DNA of 64,000 bases from CALBPI01 sp963922335 (GTDB lineage Bacteria; Pseudomonadota; Gammaproteobacteria; Steroidobacterales; Woeseiaceae): NCBI GenBank assembly GCA_963922335.1, contig CAWUIB010000002.1:248001-312000 (forward strand), given 5' to 3'. The position numbers were made by a program, and so were the translations under genes. The notes beneath the pieces were generated by a model. That model ran no database searches. It had not been told where the DNA came from and was given only the letters and a program-made list of their open reading frames with translations. Shown one piece after another: positions 18,112-25,433 of the stretch. Numbering within the stretch: position 1 is the stretch's first letter; every line of letters starts with the position of its first letter.

Positions 18112-18485
18112 AATCCATCACACTCATTGCAACGGCGGTTTCATTGCTCATCATCTCCGCGGTAGGCGCTGGCCTTTACCTACTCGGATCACCTGCAGAT
18201 TGGCGGACCTATCGCATCGATCAAGAGCGAGTTTCTGACCTTCGTCAGTTGAGCTATGCGATACAGCGCTACCGGCGCGACATCAATAAGCTGCCGGACT
18301 CACTAGATGCTGCCGGTTTGGACAACTACCGTGATCCGGAAACTAAAGCGCCTTACGAGTACGAACGTGTGGACGACAAGACATTTCGCGTCTGCGGGAC
18401 TTTTGCCGAATCAAGTCGAATCAACAACGAGGACAATCGTTGGTATCACCCTGCCGGGCGGCACTGCTTCAAGTTTCCGCAGTGA
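18108..18485 (+). CDS. small membrane-anchored protein, partner of the DUF5671 protein
   Basis: 125 residues with an uncleaved N-terminal helix or signal anchor (LIATAVSLLIISAVGAGLYL) and a soluble periplasmic part. The soluble part contains LRQLSYAIQRYRRDINKLPD, reminiscent of the spine-following region of type II pseudopilins (short helix, then a PxSL/LPD step), and two Cys (RVCGTF, GRHCFKF) that could form a disulfide. No prepilin peptidase site (GFxxxE) is visible, so it is not a true pseudopilin. It overlaps the upstream DUF5671 gene by ATGA. Function unknown. Confidence 0.65.
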   Translation: MKSITLIATAVSLLIISAVGAGLYLLGSPADWRTYRIDQERVSDLRQLSYAIQRYRRDINKLPDSLDAAGLDNYRDPETKAPYEYERVDDKTFRVCGTFAESSRINNEDNRWYHPAGRHCFKFPQ

Positions 18486-18489
18486 CCGA

Positions 18490-18828
18490 TTAGAAATCGA
18501 ATGCACGACCTGACTTGCGAAGCTCGGTCACGGTCTTCCCGTCGCAGTCGGCGAGATTCTTCGCGTCCACCTTGCCCTCAGGCGTGACTTTCGCCAATAC
18601 CGGGTTCGACGTTAGCGACTTGTACAAAACGCTACCGTCTTCCAACAAAGCACTGACATAAAAAACCAGCTCGTCCCAAGGCTGGACGCTGATTGGATCT
18701 TCGACAGAACACACAAGCACATCCGGATTGTTCTTGAACACGCCGGCATCGCAAACTGCCGGGAGAAGCAACCAACCCGTCAAACAGGCCATAAGACTAA
18801 TTTGTGTCGAAATGATTGGTGTTTTCAT
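18490..18828 (-). CDS. small exported protein of unknown function
   Basis: 112 residues starting at ATG 18828 behind GGGAGAG. The N-terminus is a signal peptide (MACLTGWLLLPAVCDA), so the mature form of about 85 residues is periplasmic. It has two Cys (VLVCSVEDP, LADCDGK). I do not recognise the fold; a short beta-rich domain is likely. It converges on the small membrane protein at 18108-18485 with four bases between stops and is divergent from the gene starting at 18913. Confidence 0.6.
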   Translation of the reverse strand: MKTPIISTQISLMACLTGWLLLPAVCDAGVFKNNPDVLVCSVEDPISVQPWDELVFYVSALLEDGSVLYKSLTSNPVLAKVTPEGKVDAKNLADCDGKTVTELRKSGRAFDF

Positions 18829-18912
18829 CGCGCTCTCCCACGTCAGATCATCAGGAGTTTAGCGAAGTTTGCTGCATCGACCACGCAGGCCAGATATTCT
18901 CCGGAAGGGGAA

Positions 18913-20043
18913 ATGATGGGGACAATCAGAACCATGGTCGATCGAGTCCGATTCAACGTGATCAGCACCGGTACCGTTGCGAGCGGTTTCGAGGTTGAAG
19001 AAGTGCACAAGCAACTGATCGCCGTTTTGAAACTGAAACCGGAACAGGCGATGCGGTTTTTTGGTCGCCGACGTGTCATCAAAAAAGAAATCCTCAAGGC
19101 AGAAGCCGAGAAGATCCAAAACCGACTGGCGCAACTAGGGGTGGTTACAGAACTCGAACGACTCGGACCTCCAGAGCCAGAATTTGAACCACCTCCTTCG
19201 CCTTTCGATGAGGTCAAGCTGGAGCTCGTTGAAGACTCAGAACCTAAGCCTGAGCCGGAGCCAACACCGCCGCCCGTGAGCTCCGAGCAATCGGTAACCG
19301 GCGCCCCCATCGGAACAACGTCGCAAGCAGTGACTATGCCCACACCTGCACCGACCTCCAGCAGGACGAAGGCCGACCGAGAGGGCATCACGATGCTGGG
19401 TTTGGTCGCTGCGCTCGGAGCAGCCTTCATCGGCGCCTGGTTGTGGCAGTGGGTTGCGGTCACCTTCGAGTACGAGCTCGGGTTCATTGCATGGGGCATT
19501 GGTGGCGCAGTTGGCGCGGCGGCGGCGATGTTCGGGTCGCGCGGTATGAGCTCTGGCGTAATCTGTGCGCTGATCGTTGTCGGTTCAATCTACGTTGGAA
19601 AATACTGGATGTACTCATCGTTTACCGAAGAGGCACAGAGCATGATCGAAGAGGTCATGGCAGAAATGGACGAGACCGAGATGCGCGGCCTGTACGAGGA
19701 AGAAATGGAGGATGCTCGGATCTTCGCTCGTGGGTCGGGATCGGATACTTACATCCGTCAATTCATGGTGGATCGCGAATACACTGACGCCACCAGCTCG
19801 TCGCGCATACGAGCGGACGAACTCGATGGTTTTCGCCAATTTATCGCACCTCGACTACGCACGCTCGATGAGAACCGACCGAGTTTTCGCGAATGGATGA
19901 CCGACAGCGTCAGCCAGTTTAGCAACGTGTTCGATCAAGTGACACCCAACGAGATGATTCGCGAAGACTTCAATTTCATCGATCTGATCTTTCTTGGTCT
20001 CGGCATGTTTACGGCATTCCGTCTTGCCGCACAGGTCGACTAG
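18913..20043 (+). CDS. multi-TM protein with N-terminal alpha/beta sensor-like domain
   Basis: 376 residues. Start at ATG 18913 (alternative ATG 18916), seven bases after GGAAGGGG. Residues ~10-80 (FNVISTGTVASGFEVEEVHK ... AQLGVVTEL) resemble the small cytoplasmic domain at the N-terminus of many gammaproteobacterial membrane proteins, in which a charged K-rich helix is followed by an ageing-type AxLGV strand. A long Pro/Glu-rich linker (~85-150) leads to about three membrane helices (~160-235; MLGLVAALGAAFIGAWLWQW). An acidic Met/Glu-rich region follows (EEVMAEMDETEMRGLYEEEM), then a helical domain and a last hydrophobic helix at the C-terminus (LIFLGLGMFTAFRLAAQ). Function unknown; probably monocistronic. 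Confidence 0.65.
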   Translation: MMGTIRTMVDRVRFNVISTGTVASGFEVEEVHKQLIAVLKLKPEQAMRFFGRRRVIKKEILKAEAEKIQNRLAQLGVVTELERLGPPEPEFEPPPSPFDEVKLELVEDSEPKPEPEPTPPPVSSEQSVTGAPIGTTSQAVTMPTPAPTSSRTKADREGITMLGLVAALGAAFIGAWLWQWVAVTFEYELGFIAWGIGGAVGAAAAMFGSRGMSSGVICALIVVGSIYVGKYWMYSSFTEEAQSMIEEVMAEMDETEMRGLYEEEMEDARIFARGSGSDTYIRQFMVDREYTDATSSSRIRADELDGFRQFIAPRLRTLDENRPSFREWMTDSVSQFSNVFDQVTPNEMIREDFNFIDLIFLGLGMFTAFRLAAQVD

Positions 20044-20178
20044 GTAGCGAAGCGGATCAGACGCTGAAGACCCAACAATCCGACAAATACGTTAATTGAT
20101 GCGTTGGCTGGGTCACAATTCCAAATCGCCTGCGACCACTCAAGATCAGAGGAAACGTAAAAGTCAGTTTATAAATCG

Positions 20179-20194
20179 TATACGATATTGTATA
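20179..20194. promoter_or_regulatory. probable operator of the GntR/FCD regulator
   Basis: TATACGATATTGTATA is a 16-base palindrome with a single mismatched pair. It is flanked by a second inverted repeat, ATAAATCG (20171-20178) and CGATTTAT (20197-20204), whose right arm runs into the ATG at 20203. FCD-type GntR regulators typically bind GTATAC-like palindromes near their own promoters, so autoregulation by occluding the promoter and start is the natural reading. Confidence 0.7.
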
Positions 20195-20202
20195 TTCGAT
20201 TT

Positions 20203-20871
20203 ATGCTGAAAAAGTTAATTCTCCGCCAGGAAATCAAAGAAATGCTGATCGGCCACATCTGCTCCGACCAGATCAAACAGGGCGAGCGCTTGTCCCTGCC
20301 GGATCTTGCGAAAGATCTCGGAGTTAGCGTCACACCAATAAGAGAGGCGTTAACGCAACTCTCTGAATCCGGCATCGTGACCTACATCGCCAATCGCGGC
20401 TTTTTCGTCGCGGAGCTTGGCCGAGAGGAAGCAAACGAGGTCTATCGACTCATGGCAACGCTCGAGTGTGAAGCGATCCGGGATATCGAGTACGACGACA
20501 AAAGACTCAAGAAGCTATCGGGGATTAACGCCGAGATGGCGAAGGCATCATCGTCTAATGAGGCGCTCTTGCTCGACCGCAAATTTCACCAGGCGCTGAT
20601 TCGTGACTACCGAAACAAAACCGCACACAAGATCATCGAAGATTTGCGGGTCAAGGTTGTGCTCTACGAATACGCGTTCTGGAGTGATGCCATGGCCGCC
20701 GACTCAGTACCTGCTCATCAACGCATCATCGACTATCTTGCGTCCGGCGATAAGGAAGCGGCGATCGAGGAGCTTCGGGACAACTGGCTCGTCAGCATCG
20801 AGAGCATGGTCGCCACCCTACCGGTTGAGACAACCCCCGAAGCGCGTTCCGCGAAGTCGAATTCAAAATAG
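20203..20871 (+). CDS. GntR-family transcriptional regulator with FCD effector domain
   Basis: 222 residues. I use ATG 20203 (MLKKLILRQEIKEML) and not the TTG at 20188, which lies inside the operator. The N-terminal winged HTH includes LPDLAKDLGVSVTPIREALT, the signature of the FadR subfamily. The C-terminal FCD helical domain has the usual acid/His spacing (RKFHQALIRDYRNK, PAHQRIIDYLASGD) and would bind a metal and a small acidic ligand. It lies 15 bases upstream of the serine-hydrolase gene on the same strand, so it probably controls itself and that hydrolase. Confidence 0.9.
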   Translation: MLKKLILRQEIKEMLIGHICSDQIKQGERLSLPDLAKDLGVSVTPIREALTQLSESGIVTYIANRGFFVAELGREEANEVYRLMATLECEAIRDIEYDDKRLKKLSGINAEMAKASSSNEALLLDRKFHQALIRDYRNKTAHKIIEDLRVKVVLYEYAFWSDAMAADSVPAHQRIIDYLASGDKEAAIEELRDNWLVSIESMVATLPVETTPEARSAKSNSK

Positions 20872-20886
20872 AAATAAGGACAAACC

Positions 20887-22551
20887 GTGAGATATTTTTC
20901 ATTGCTCATTCTGTTGCTGTGCACACAAGCATTTGCGGCATCAAATATCGAGAAATTCGACGCTGTATCACAAGAGATTTACGACTGGCGTTCGAAGTAC
21001 ACGGCCTTCGGCTCCTACGTGACGATCGTTCAGAACGGGGAAGCGGTGTACACCAGTTTCGACGGTATCGCGAACGCCGAACACCAGGTCCCTGTGAGCG
21101 AACAGACTGCGTTTGATCTCGCCTCCATCGCCAAGACTGTCACCGGTTACGCAATCGCCGAGCTCGAGGAAGCCGGTAAGCTCTCCGCCGATGACGATAT
21201 TCGCAAGTACTTGCCCGACTTCCCGGACTATGGGCATACGATCACGATCGCTCACCTGCTGCACCACACCAGTGGCGTAAAGAACTGGACCAATCTGTTG
21301 TGGCAAATGCGCTGGCCCTCATCAGACCGCATTGCCTTTGATCAGATGATTCGCCTAGCGTACGCACAGAAGGAATTGGACTTCATCCCAGGTACTAGAT
21401 ACCAGTATTCAAACACCGGTTACGTGTTGCTCGCCGCCATCGTTGAAGAAGTCACCGGAGCGTCATTCAGGGACTGGACAACCGACAACGTCTTCGCGCC
21501 GCTGGAGATGGAACACACATTCTTCAAGGACAACAGGCGCGAGCTGATTCCGAACCTCGCGGGTGCCTATTCGTTAAACTCGAAAGGCGAACATACCCGT
21601 GACGCCAACAACACGACCGCACTGGGCTCCAGTAGTTTGATTTCCAATGGGGCGGACATGCGCAAGTGGATGCACTTCCTGATGTCGCCACCCGCTGACA
21701 AGCAAGCCGTGGTCGATCGGATGCTGACCACCCGGCCGCTCAACGATGGCGGAGAAAATACTTATGCCTATGGCATCGATGTGGATGAGTATCGGGGCAC
21801 GAAATACATCACCCACTCCGGCAGTTGGGCGTCACACACCACACAAATCGTCCTATTGCCCGAGCTTGATACCGCCATTTTTGTCGCACATAACTTCCGC
21901 ACGGATACCGGGTATATCGCCAACCTCTATGTCGATACGCTGCTCCCTGAGCGCCAAGACACGTCCGAAGAAGACAGCCCCAGCGATTCTCCGACCGACG
22001 CCAATGAGCCGGTCCAGCTGACGGAGGAACAACTGGAGCGCTTTGTCGGCGTCTATCGTCTCGGAAAAGCGTGGATCGTGAAGATCACACGGGAAGACGA
22101 TCGGCTGTACACCACCGCGAACGGCGAAGCGACATTCCTGATGGAACCTGTCGACAGCAATCAGTTTTTGATTCGTGCCTACGGCAACCGCACCATGACG
22201 TTCAACGCTAGCGAGGATGGTGCCATCACATCGCTGACCTATAATGATAGCGATGCACCAAAGATCACGTTTGATGACTCAAACCAACTCGACACTTTCG
22301 GCGAGTACGAAGGCGTGTACTTCAACGTCGAGCTGGAGTTGATGCTGAACTTCGTGGTTAAGGGCGATGCGCTCTATGCAAACAGCATCCGCCACGGCAA
22401 CGTAAAACTGATTTCAGTCGAGAAGGATCTGTTTATCGGCGACGGCATCATTCGCAGCGTGAGATTCGCACGTGATGAAGACGGCAACGTGGTTGGGTTT
22501 CACGTAACGAACTCCAGTGGTGAAAATCGCACCGCCTTTGAAAAGGCCTAG
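20887..22551 (+). CDS. exported serine hydrolase of the beta-lactamase/penicillin-binding family
   Basis: 554 residues. The start is GTG 20887, six bases after AAGGA. A signal peptide (MRYFSLLILLLCTQAFA) predicts periplasmic location. The class-C-type catalytic motifs are present: SIAK (nucleophile Ser and Lys) near residue 81, YSN in RYQYSNTGYVLL near 175, and HSGSW near 311. After residue ~375 an acidic linker leads to a C-terminal beta-sandwich-like domain of the DUF3471 kind. The family includes D-aminopeptidases, esterases and peptidoglycan hydrolases; the two-domain form suggests a peptidase or esterase and not a resistance enzyme. It forms an apparent operon with the upstream GntR regulator. 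Confidence 0.88.
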   Translation: MRYFSLLILLLCTQAFAASNIEKFDAVSQEIYDWRSKYTAFGSYVTIVQNGEAVYTSFDGIANAEHQVPVSEQTAFDLASIAKTVTGYAIAELEEAGKLSADDDIRKYLPDFPDYGHTITIAHLLHHTSGVKNWTNLLWQMRWPSSDRIAFDQMIRLAYAQKELDFIPGTRYQYSNTGYVLLAAIVEEVTGASFRDWTTDNVFAPLEMEHTFFKDNRRELIPNLAGAYSLNSKGEHTRDANNTTALGSSSLISNGADMRKWMHFLMSPPADKQAVVDRMLTTRPLNDGGENTYAYGIDVDEYRGTKYITHSGSWASHTTQIVLLPELDTAIFVAHNFRTDTGYIANLYVDTLLPERQDTSEEDSPSDSPTDANEPVQLTEEQLERFVGVYRLGKAWIVKITREDDRLYTTANGEATFLMEPVDSNQFLIRAYGNRTMTFNASEDGAITSLTYNDSDAPKITFDDSNQLDTFGEYEGVYFNVELELMLNFVVKGDALYANSIRHGNVKLISVEKDLFIGDGIIRSVRFARDEDGNVVGFHVTNSSGENRTAFEKA

Positions 22552-22567
22552 CAATGATTCGCCACGA

Positions 22568-25042
22568 TTAAATCGGCAACAGGAAATTGCGGGCGAAGCG
22601 GAGCGTGCCGATCAAGAGACCGCCATCCCGCGCATCCGCCTCAACGATCAGAATCCCGTTCTCAGTCGCATCGGCATCGTCGCTGCGGCTGAGATTGAAT
22701 CCATTCAAGAAAACATCCTGTGGTGTCAGGTGGCTGTCGACCGAGAATCGTGCGTCGCGATTAAACGCGATGAGTCGGGTTGCCGGAATGCTCTGTTTGA
22801 CCTGAGCCGCAGTTGCCGGCTTTCCACGCGTGCGAAGTACTAACCTGCCCTGCTCGCCCGTACAGCGTGCCGTATGCCAAATCAGTCGCCCGAGCAACAG
22901 GTTGGATACGCGAAGACTGATCACGGTATTGAGCTCAACCTCGCTATTCATTGCCACAAAGTTGTCGTAGCGGAACACGACTTCCTCGCCTGGCTTCATA
23001 GCCCAGTCGACAAGGTGTTCCGCCTCGACCGAGTTAAAGGTCAGCCCGTTGCCATGCTCCAGCGGGAATGCCGCGCGGGACATATGCCACGTGCCGAAGC
23101 GAATACGCGCTAGCCAGCTCTTGGTCCACTGCGGAATGCTAAATCGCGCGGCAGGACCCAACGGTTGGAAATTGGCGCGGTAGTAAATATCGCGATCATA
23201 GTCGGCGGGAATCTCGACTTCGGCGGTCTGTCGCACCGTACCCTGAATCACCGGACCGGTAGACTCGGACAGATCAACGTCAATCTTGTTGCGTTTGTCG
23301 AATATGACGCGCGCGAAGACATAAAGCAGCGACTTAATTATCGCAACGATCAGGAGAAGTTGCAGTACCGTACCCACGACGTTCGCGCCTGTTTCAATGC
23401 GCCGAACGGCCTGTAGAGAAAACTCGCGGGCCATTTCCAGACGTCCTGAAAGCGCCAACTCAGCGTTGGCAACGAACACATCAACACTGCCGTTCGCATC
23501 GCCTTGCAGCCGATCCAGTTCATCGATGTAGTCACGATGCGATGCACTCCGCTGCGCCTCATAGGCATCGTTGAGCTCAACGATCACGTAGTTGCTGGCA
23601 CCACACTTCGCCTCCAGGAAGTCACAGTCGCGCGTTTGCATGCCGGTCGTTCTCGGCACCAGATCAAACAAACTCTCAGCCTCGTTACGTGCACGCGCGA
23701 TGCTGCCGCCAGCACGCTGGCGCATGGAGTCTGCCTTTTCGCGGAGTTCAAACTGGTGTTCCTCGTAGTCGCGATTGATCGAGCGGTACGCACTGTCAAA
23801 GAAACCAATACGACGCAGCGCGTAGACCTCCGGCTCCGGACGCACGCTTACCAAATCGGGACTGTGATCGACGTTTATTGGTACGCCGTAGCCGGTGGGG
23901 CATGAAAAAGCAGCGCCCTGAGGCTCCTCAACCACTTCTACGTAATCGAAGGCTCGCAACACGCAGAGCTTTTCCGGGTTGTCGGCGAGATGCACCAGCA
24001 TCGATCTGAGATGTGCGACCTGTCGTTCAGCGGGTGCACGAACTTGAGCAACCTGCAATGGCTCGGGGACCTCCAGCGAGGATACCGCCTGATCGACATC
24101 GTCCAGCAACGCCGCCGCTTCGTCGTGTTTACTTGCGTTCAGCGCGGCTCGCAATGGATTCGTCAGGTCCGTCGCAGGCTTATCGCCGATCAATGGTCTC
24201 AACTGACGCGAGAGCGTGCTCACAGCGACTCGAAAATCACGCTGTCGCAGCCCTCGAGCGGCGTCCGGCTTGAGGATGATGTCCTCGTACTCCTTTAGCC
24301 GAAGTCGTTTTCGGGTGCAGGGAATCACCGCATCGACGTCTGCCCCATCGACCGCGCAATGCGGAGTTACGATTTCCTGGGCATAGAGTGCGTTTTCGGT
24401 GCCGGTCTTGAGCGCGTCGCTGATATAGAAGCCCGCACCGATTAGCAGCAACATCGGCCACCACAACAGCAACGTTTTTCCGGTCAATGCAAAAACGTTC
24501 CGTTTACCGAGTTGCTTCGCGAGTGGCCAATTCTGGCGGATCGCTTCAACGATCAGCCGCATGACAATGGTGCTTAGCAACAGAATGGCGATCGCTGGAA
24601 ACGTCAGTGTTTCATCGGAACGGGTTAACCATATCAGCGCGACGACAAATCCCGCGAAGGCTAGGGAATTAGCGCGACCTCGCAATACAAAGCAAACGAA
24701 CACCGATAGCGCGAGCACCGAATACGCGAAATCAACTGCGAACAAATCGGTGTGCACGCCCGCGACATTGATCCAATGCGTAACCGCGACCAGCCATCCG
24801 AACCAGAATTGGCTTTTACTCGCGAACACAATCGCAGCCGCACCGAGCACGATCGAGAACCACCCGAAGATGTTCGGTGGATCAACCGCAATGAAGCCGC
24901 GACCCGACGGATCGAGCCATTCATTCGGGAACAATACGCCCGCCTTGATCGCAGGCAGTAGACAAAGCAGAGCAATGAACCAGAACACGCTATCGCGTTG
25001 GACAGCGGATAGCTTTTGCAGCCAAGCGGACACCCTTTGCAT
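22568..25042 (-). CDS. large polytopic membrane protein with periplasmic helical insert and AIM24-like C-terminal domain
   Basis: 824 residues. The N-terminal ~215 residues contain about six membrane helices (for example FWFIALLCLLPAIKAGVLF, FAVDFAYSVLALSVFVCFVL, LLLWWPMLLLIGAGFYI). Residues ~215-540 form a charged, mostly helical domain with paired Cys (PHCAV, PCTRK, CVLRAF, FSCPTGYG, RDCDFLEAKCGA), as expected for a periplasmic domain with disulfides. Another membrane helix follows (VVGTVLQLLLIVAIIKSLLY), then a cytoplasmic beta-rich domain with pattern LEHGNGLTFNSVEAEHLV and LIWHTARCTGEQGRLVLRTR, which resembles the AIM24/TRAP-like family. Function unknown. It converges on the serine hydrolase with 16 bases between stops. 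Confidence 0.65.
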   Translation of the reverse strand: MQRVSAWLQKLSAVQRDSVFWFIALLCLLPAIKAGVLFPNEWLDPSGRGFIAVDPPNIFGWFSIVLGAAAIVFASKSQFWFGWLVAVTHWINVAGVHTDLFAVDFAYSVLALSVFVCFVLRGRANSLAFAGFVVALIWLTRSDETLTFPAIAILLLSTIVMRLIVEAIRQNWPLAKQLGKRNVFALTGKTLLLWWPMLLLIGAGFYISDALKTGTENALYAQEIVTPHCAVDGADVDAVIPCTRKRLRLKEYEDIILKPDAARGLRQRDFRVAVSTLSRQLRPLIGDKPATDLTNPLRAALNASKHDEAAALLDDVDQAVSSLEVPEPLQVAQVRAPAERQVAHLRSMLVHLADNPEKLCVLRAFDYVEVVEEPQGAAFSCPTGYGVPINVDHSPDLVSVRPEPEVYALRRIGFFDSAYRSINRDYEEHQFELREKADSMRQRAGGSIARARNEAESLFDLVPRTTGMQTRDCDFLEAKCGASNYVIVELNDAYEAQRSASHRDYIDELDRLQGDANGSVDVFVANAELALSGRLEMAREFSLQAVRRIETGANVVGTVLQLLLIVAIIKSLLYVFARVIFDKRNKIDVDLSESTGPVIQGTVRQTAEVEIPADYDRDIYYRANFQPLGPAARFSIPQWTKSWLARIRFGTWHMSRAAFPLEHGNGLTFNSVEAEHLVDWAMKPGEEVVFRYDNFVAMNSEVELNTVISLRVSNLLLGRLIWHTARCTGEQGRLVLRTRGKPATAAQVKQSIPATRLIAFNRDARFSVDSHLTPQDVFLNGFNLSRSDDADATENGILIVEADARDGGLLIGTLRFARNFLLPI

Positions 25043-25205
25043 TATCGTTTAGACCGCTTCAATTATCCGCCTCACTCTTCGAACACGAAACGTACCGAGA
25101 CAGTGTGCGGTTTCGTGTTGAAGTGCGCAACGGAGAGAGACTAGAAGGACTAGAGTGAGCCCGATGGCAGATAGAGTGGGATTGATTCGCCCTGCAGGCC
25201 TCCTC

Positions 25206-25229
25206 ATTAATCGGCTGTGGCCGATTAAT
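25206..25229. repeat. perfect 10-base inverted repeat with 4-base loop
   Basis: ATTAATCGGC - TGTG - GCCGATTAAT. There is no T-run on either side, so it does not look like an intrinsic terminator. It could be an operator, an RNA hairpin in a read-through transcript, or a processing site downstream of the tRNA. Confidence 0.6.
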
Positions 25230-25268
25230 CGAACACGGGTTCAAACCCAAATCACCCTCCCGGAAAAC

Positions 25269-25294
25269 AAAAAAGCCCCATTCAAGGGGCTTTT
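25269..25294 (-). terminator. intrinsic terminator downstream of tRNA-Ser
   Basis: On the minus strand AAAAGCCCC, loop TTGAAT, GGGGCTTTTTT: a five-pair GC core extended by A-T pairs and ending in six Ts, only a few bases after the CCA end of the tRNA. Confidence 0.9.
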
Positions 25295-25298
25295 GGTT

Positions 25299-25388
<90 letters not shown>

Positions 25389-25433
25389 GTCGAGCGGACG
25401 CGGACAATACCCGAATTCGTCCATCTTGTCAGC

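Larger units (their letters stand above)
25043..25298. other. non-coding gap upstream of the large membrane-protein gene
   Basis: No credible gene. It holds the promoter region for the minus-strand gene starting at 25042, a perfect 10-base inverted repeat at 25206-25229 and, at its right end, the tRNA-Ser terminator. Several short frames here do not have coding character. Confidence 0.5.

Noticed and set aside
18108..18485. A type II secretion pseudopilin
   Set aside because: There is no prepilin peptidase site (G followed by FxxxE) before the hydrophobic helix and no other secretion genes nearby.
18843..19499. A 218-codon minus-strand frame rich in Ser/Gly
   Set aside because: It is fully antisense to the multi-TM protein gene, which has a clear ribosome site, domain pattern and membrane helices.
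20887..22551. Antibiotic-resistance beta-lactamase
   Set aside because: The SxxK/YxN/HxG motifs define a broad family; the extra C-terminal domain and the GntR control argue for a peptidase or esterase. Resistance cannot be claimed.
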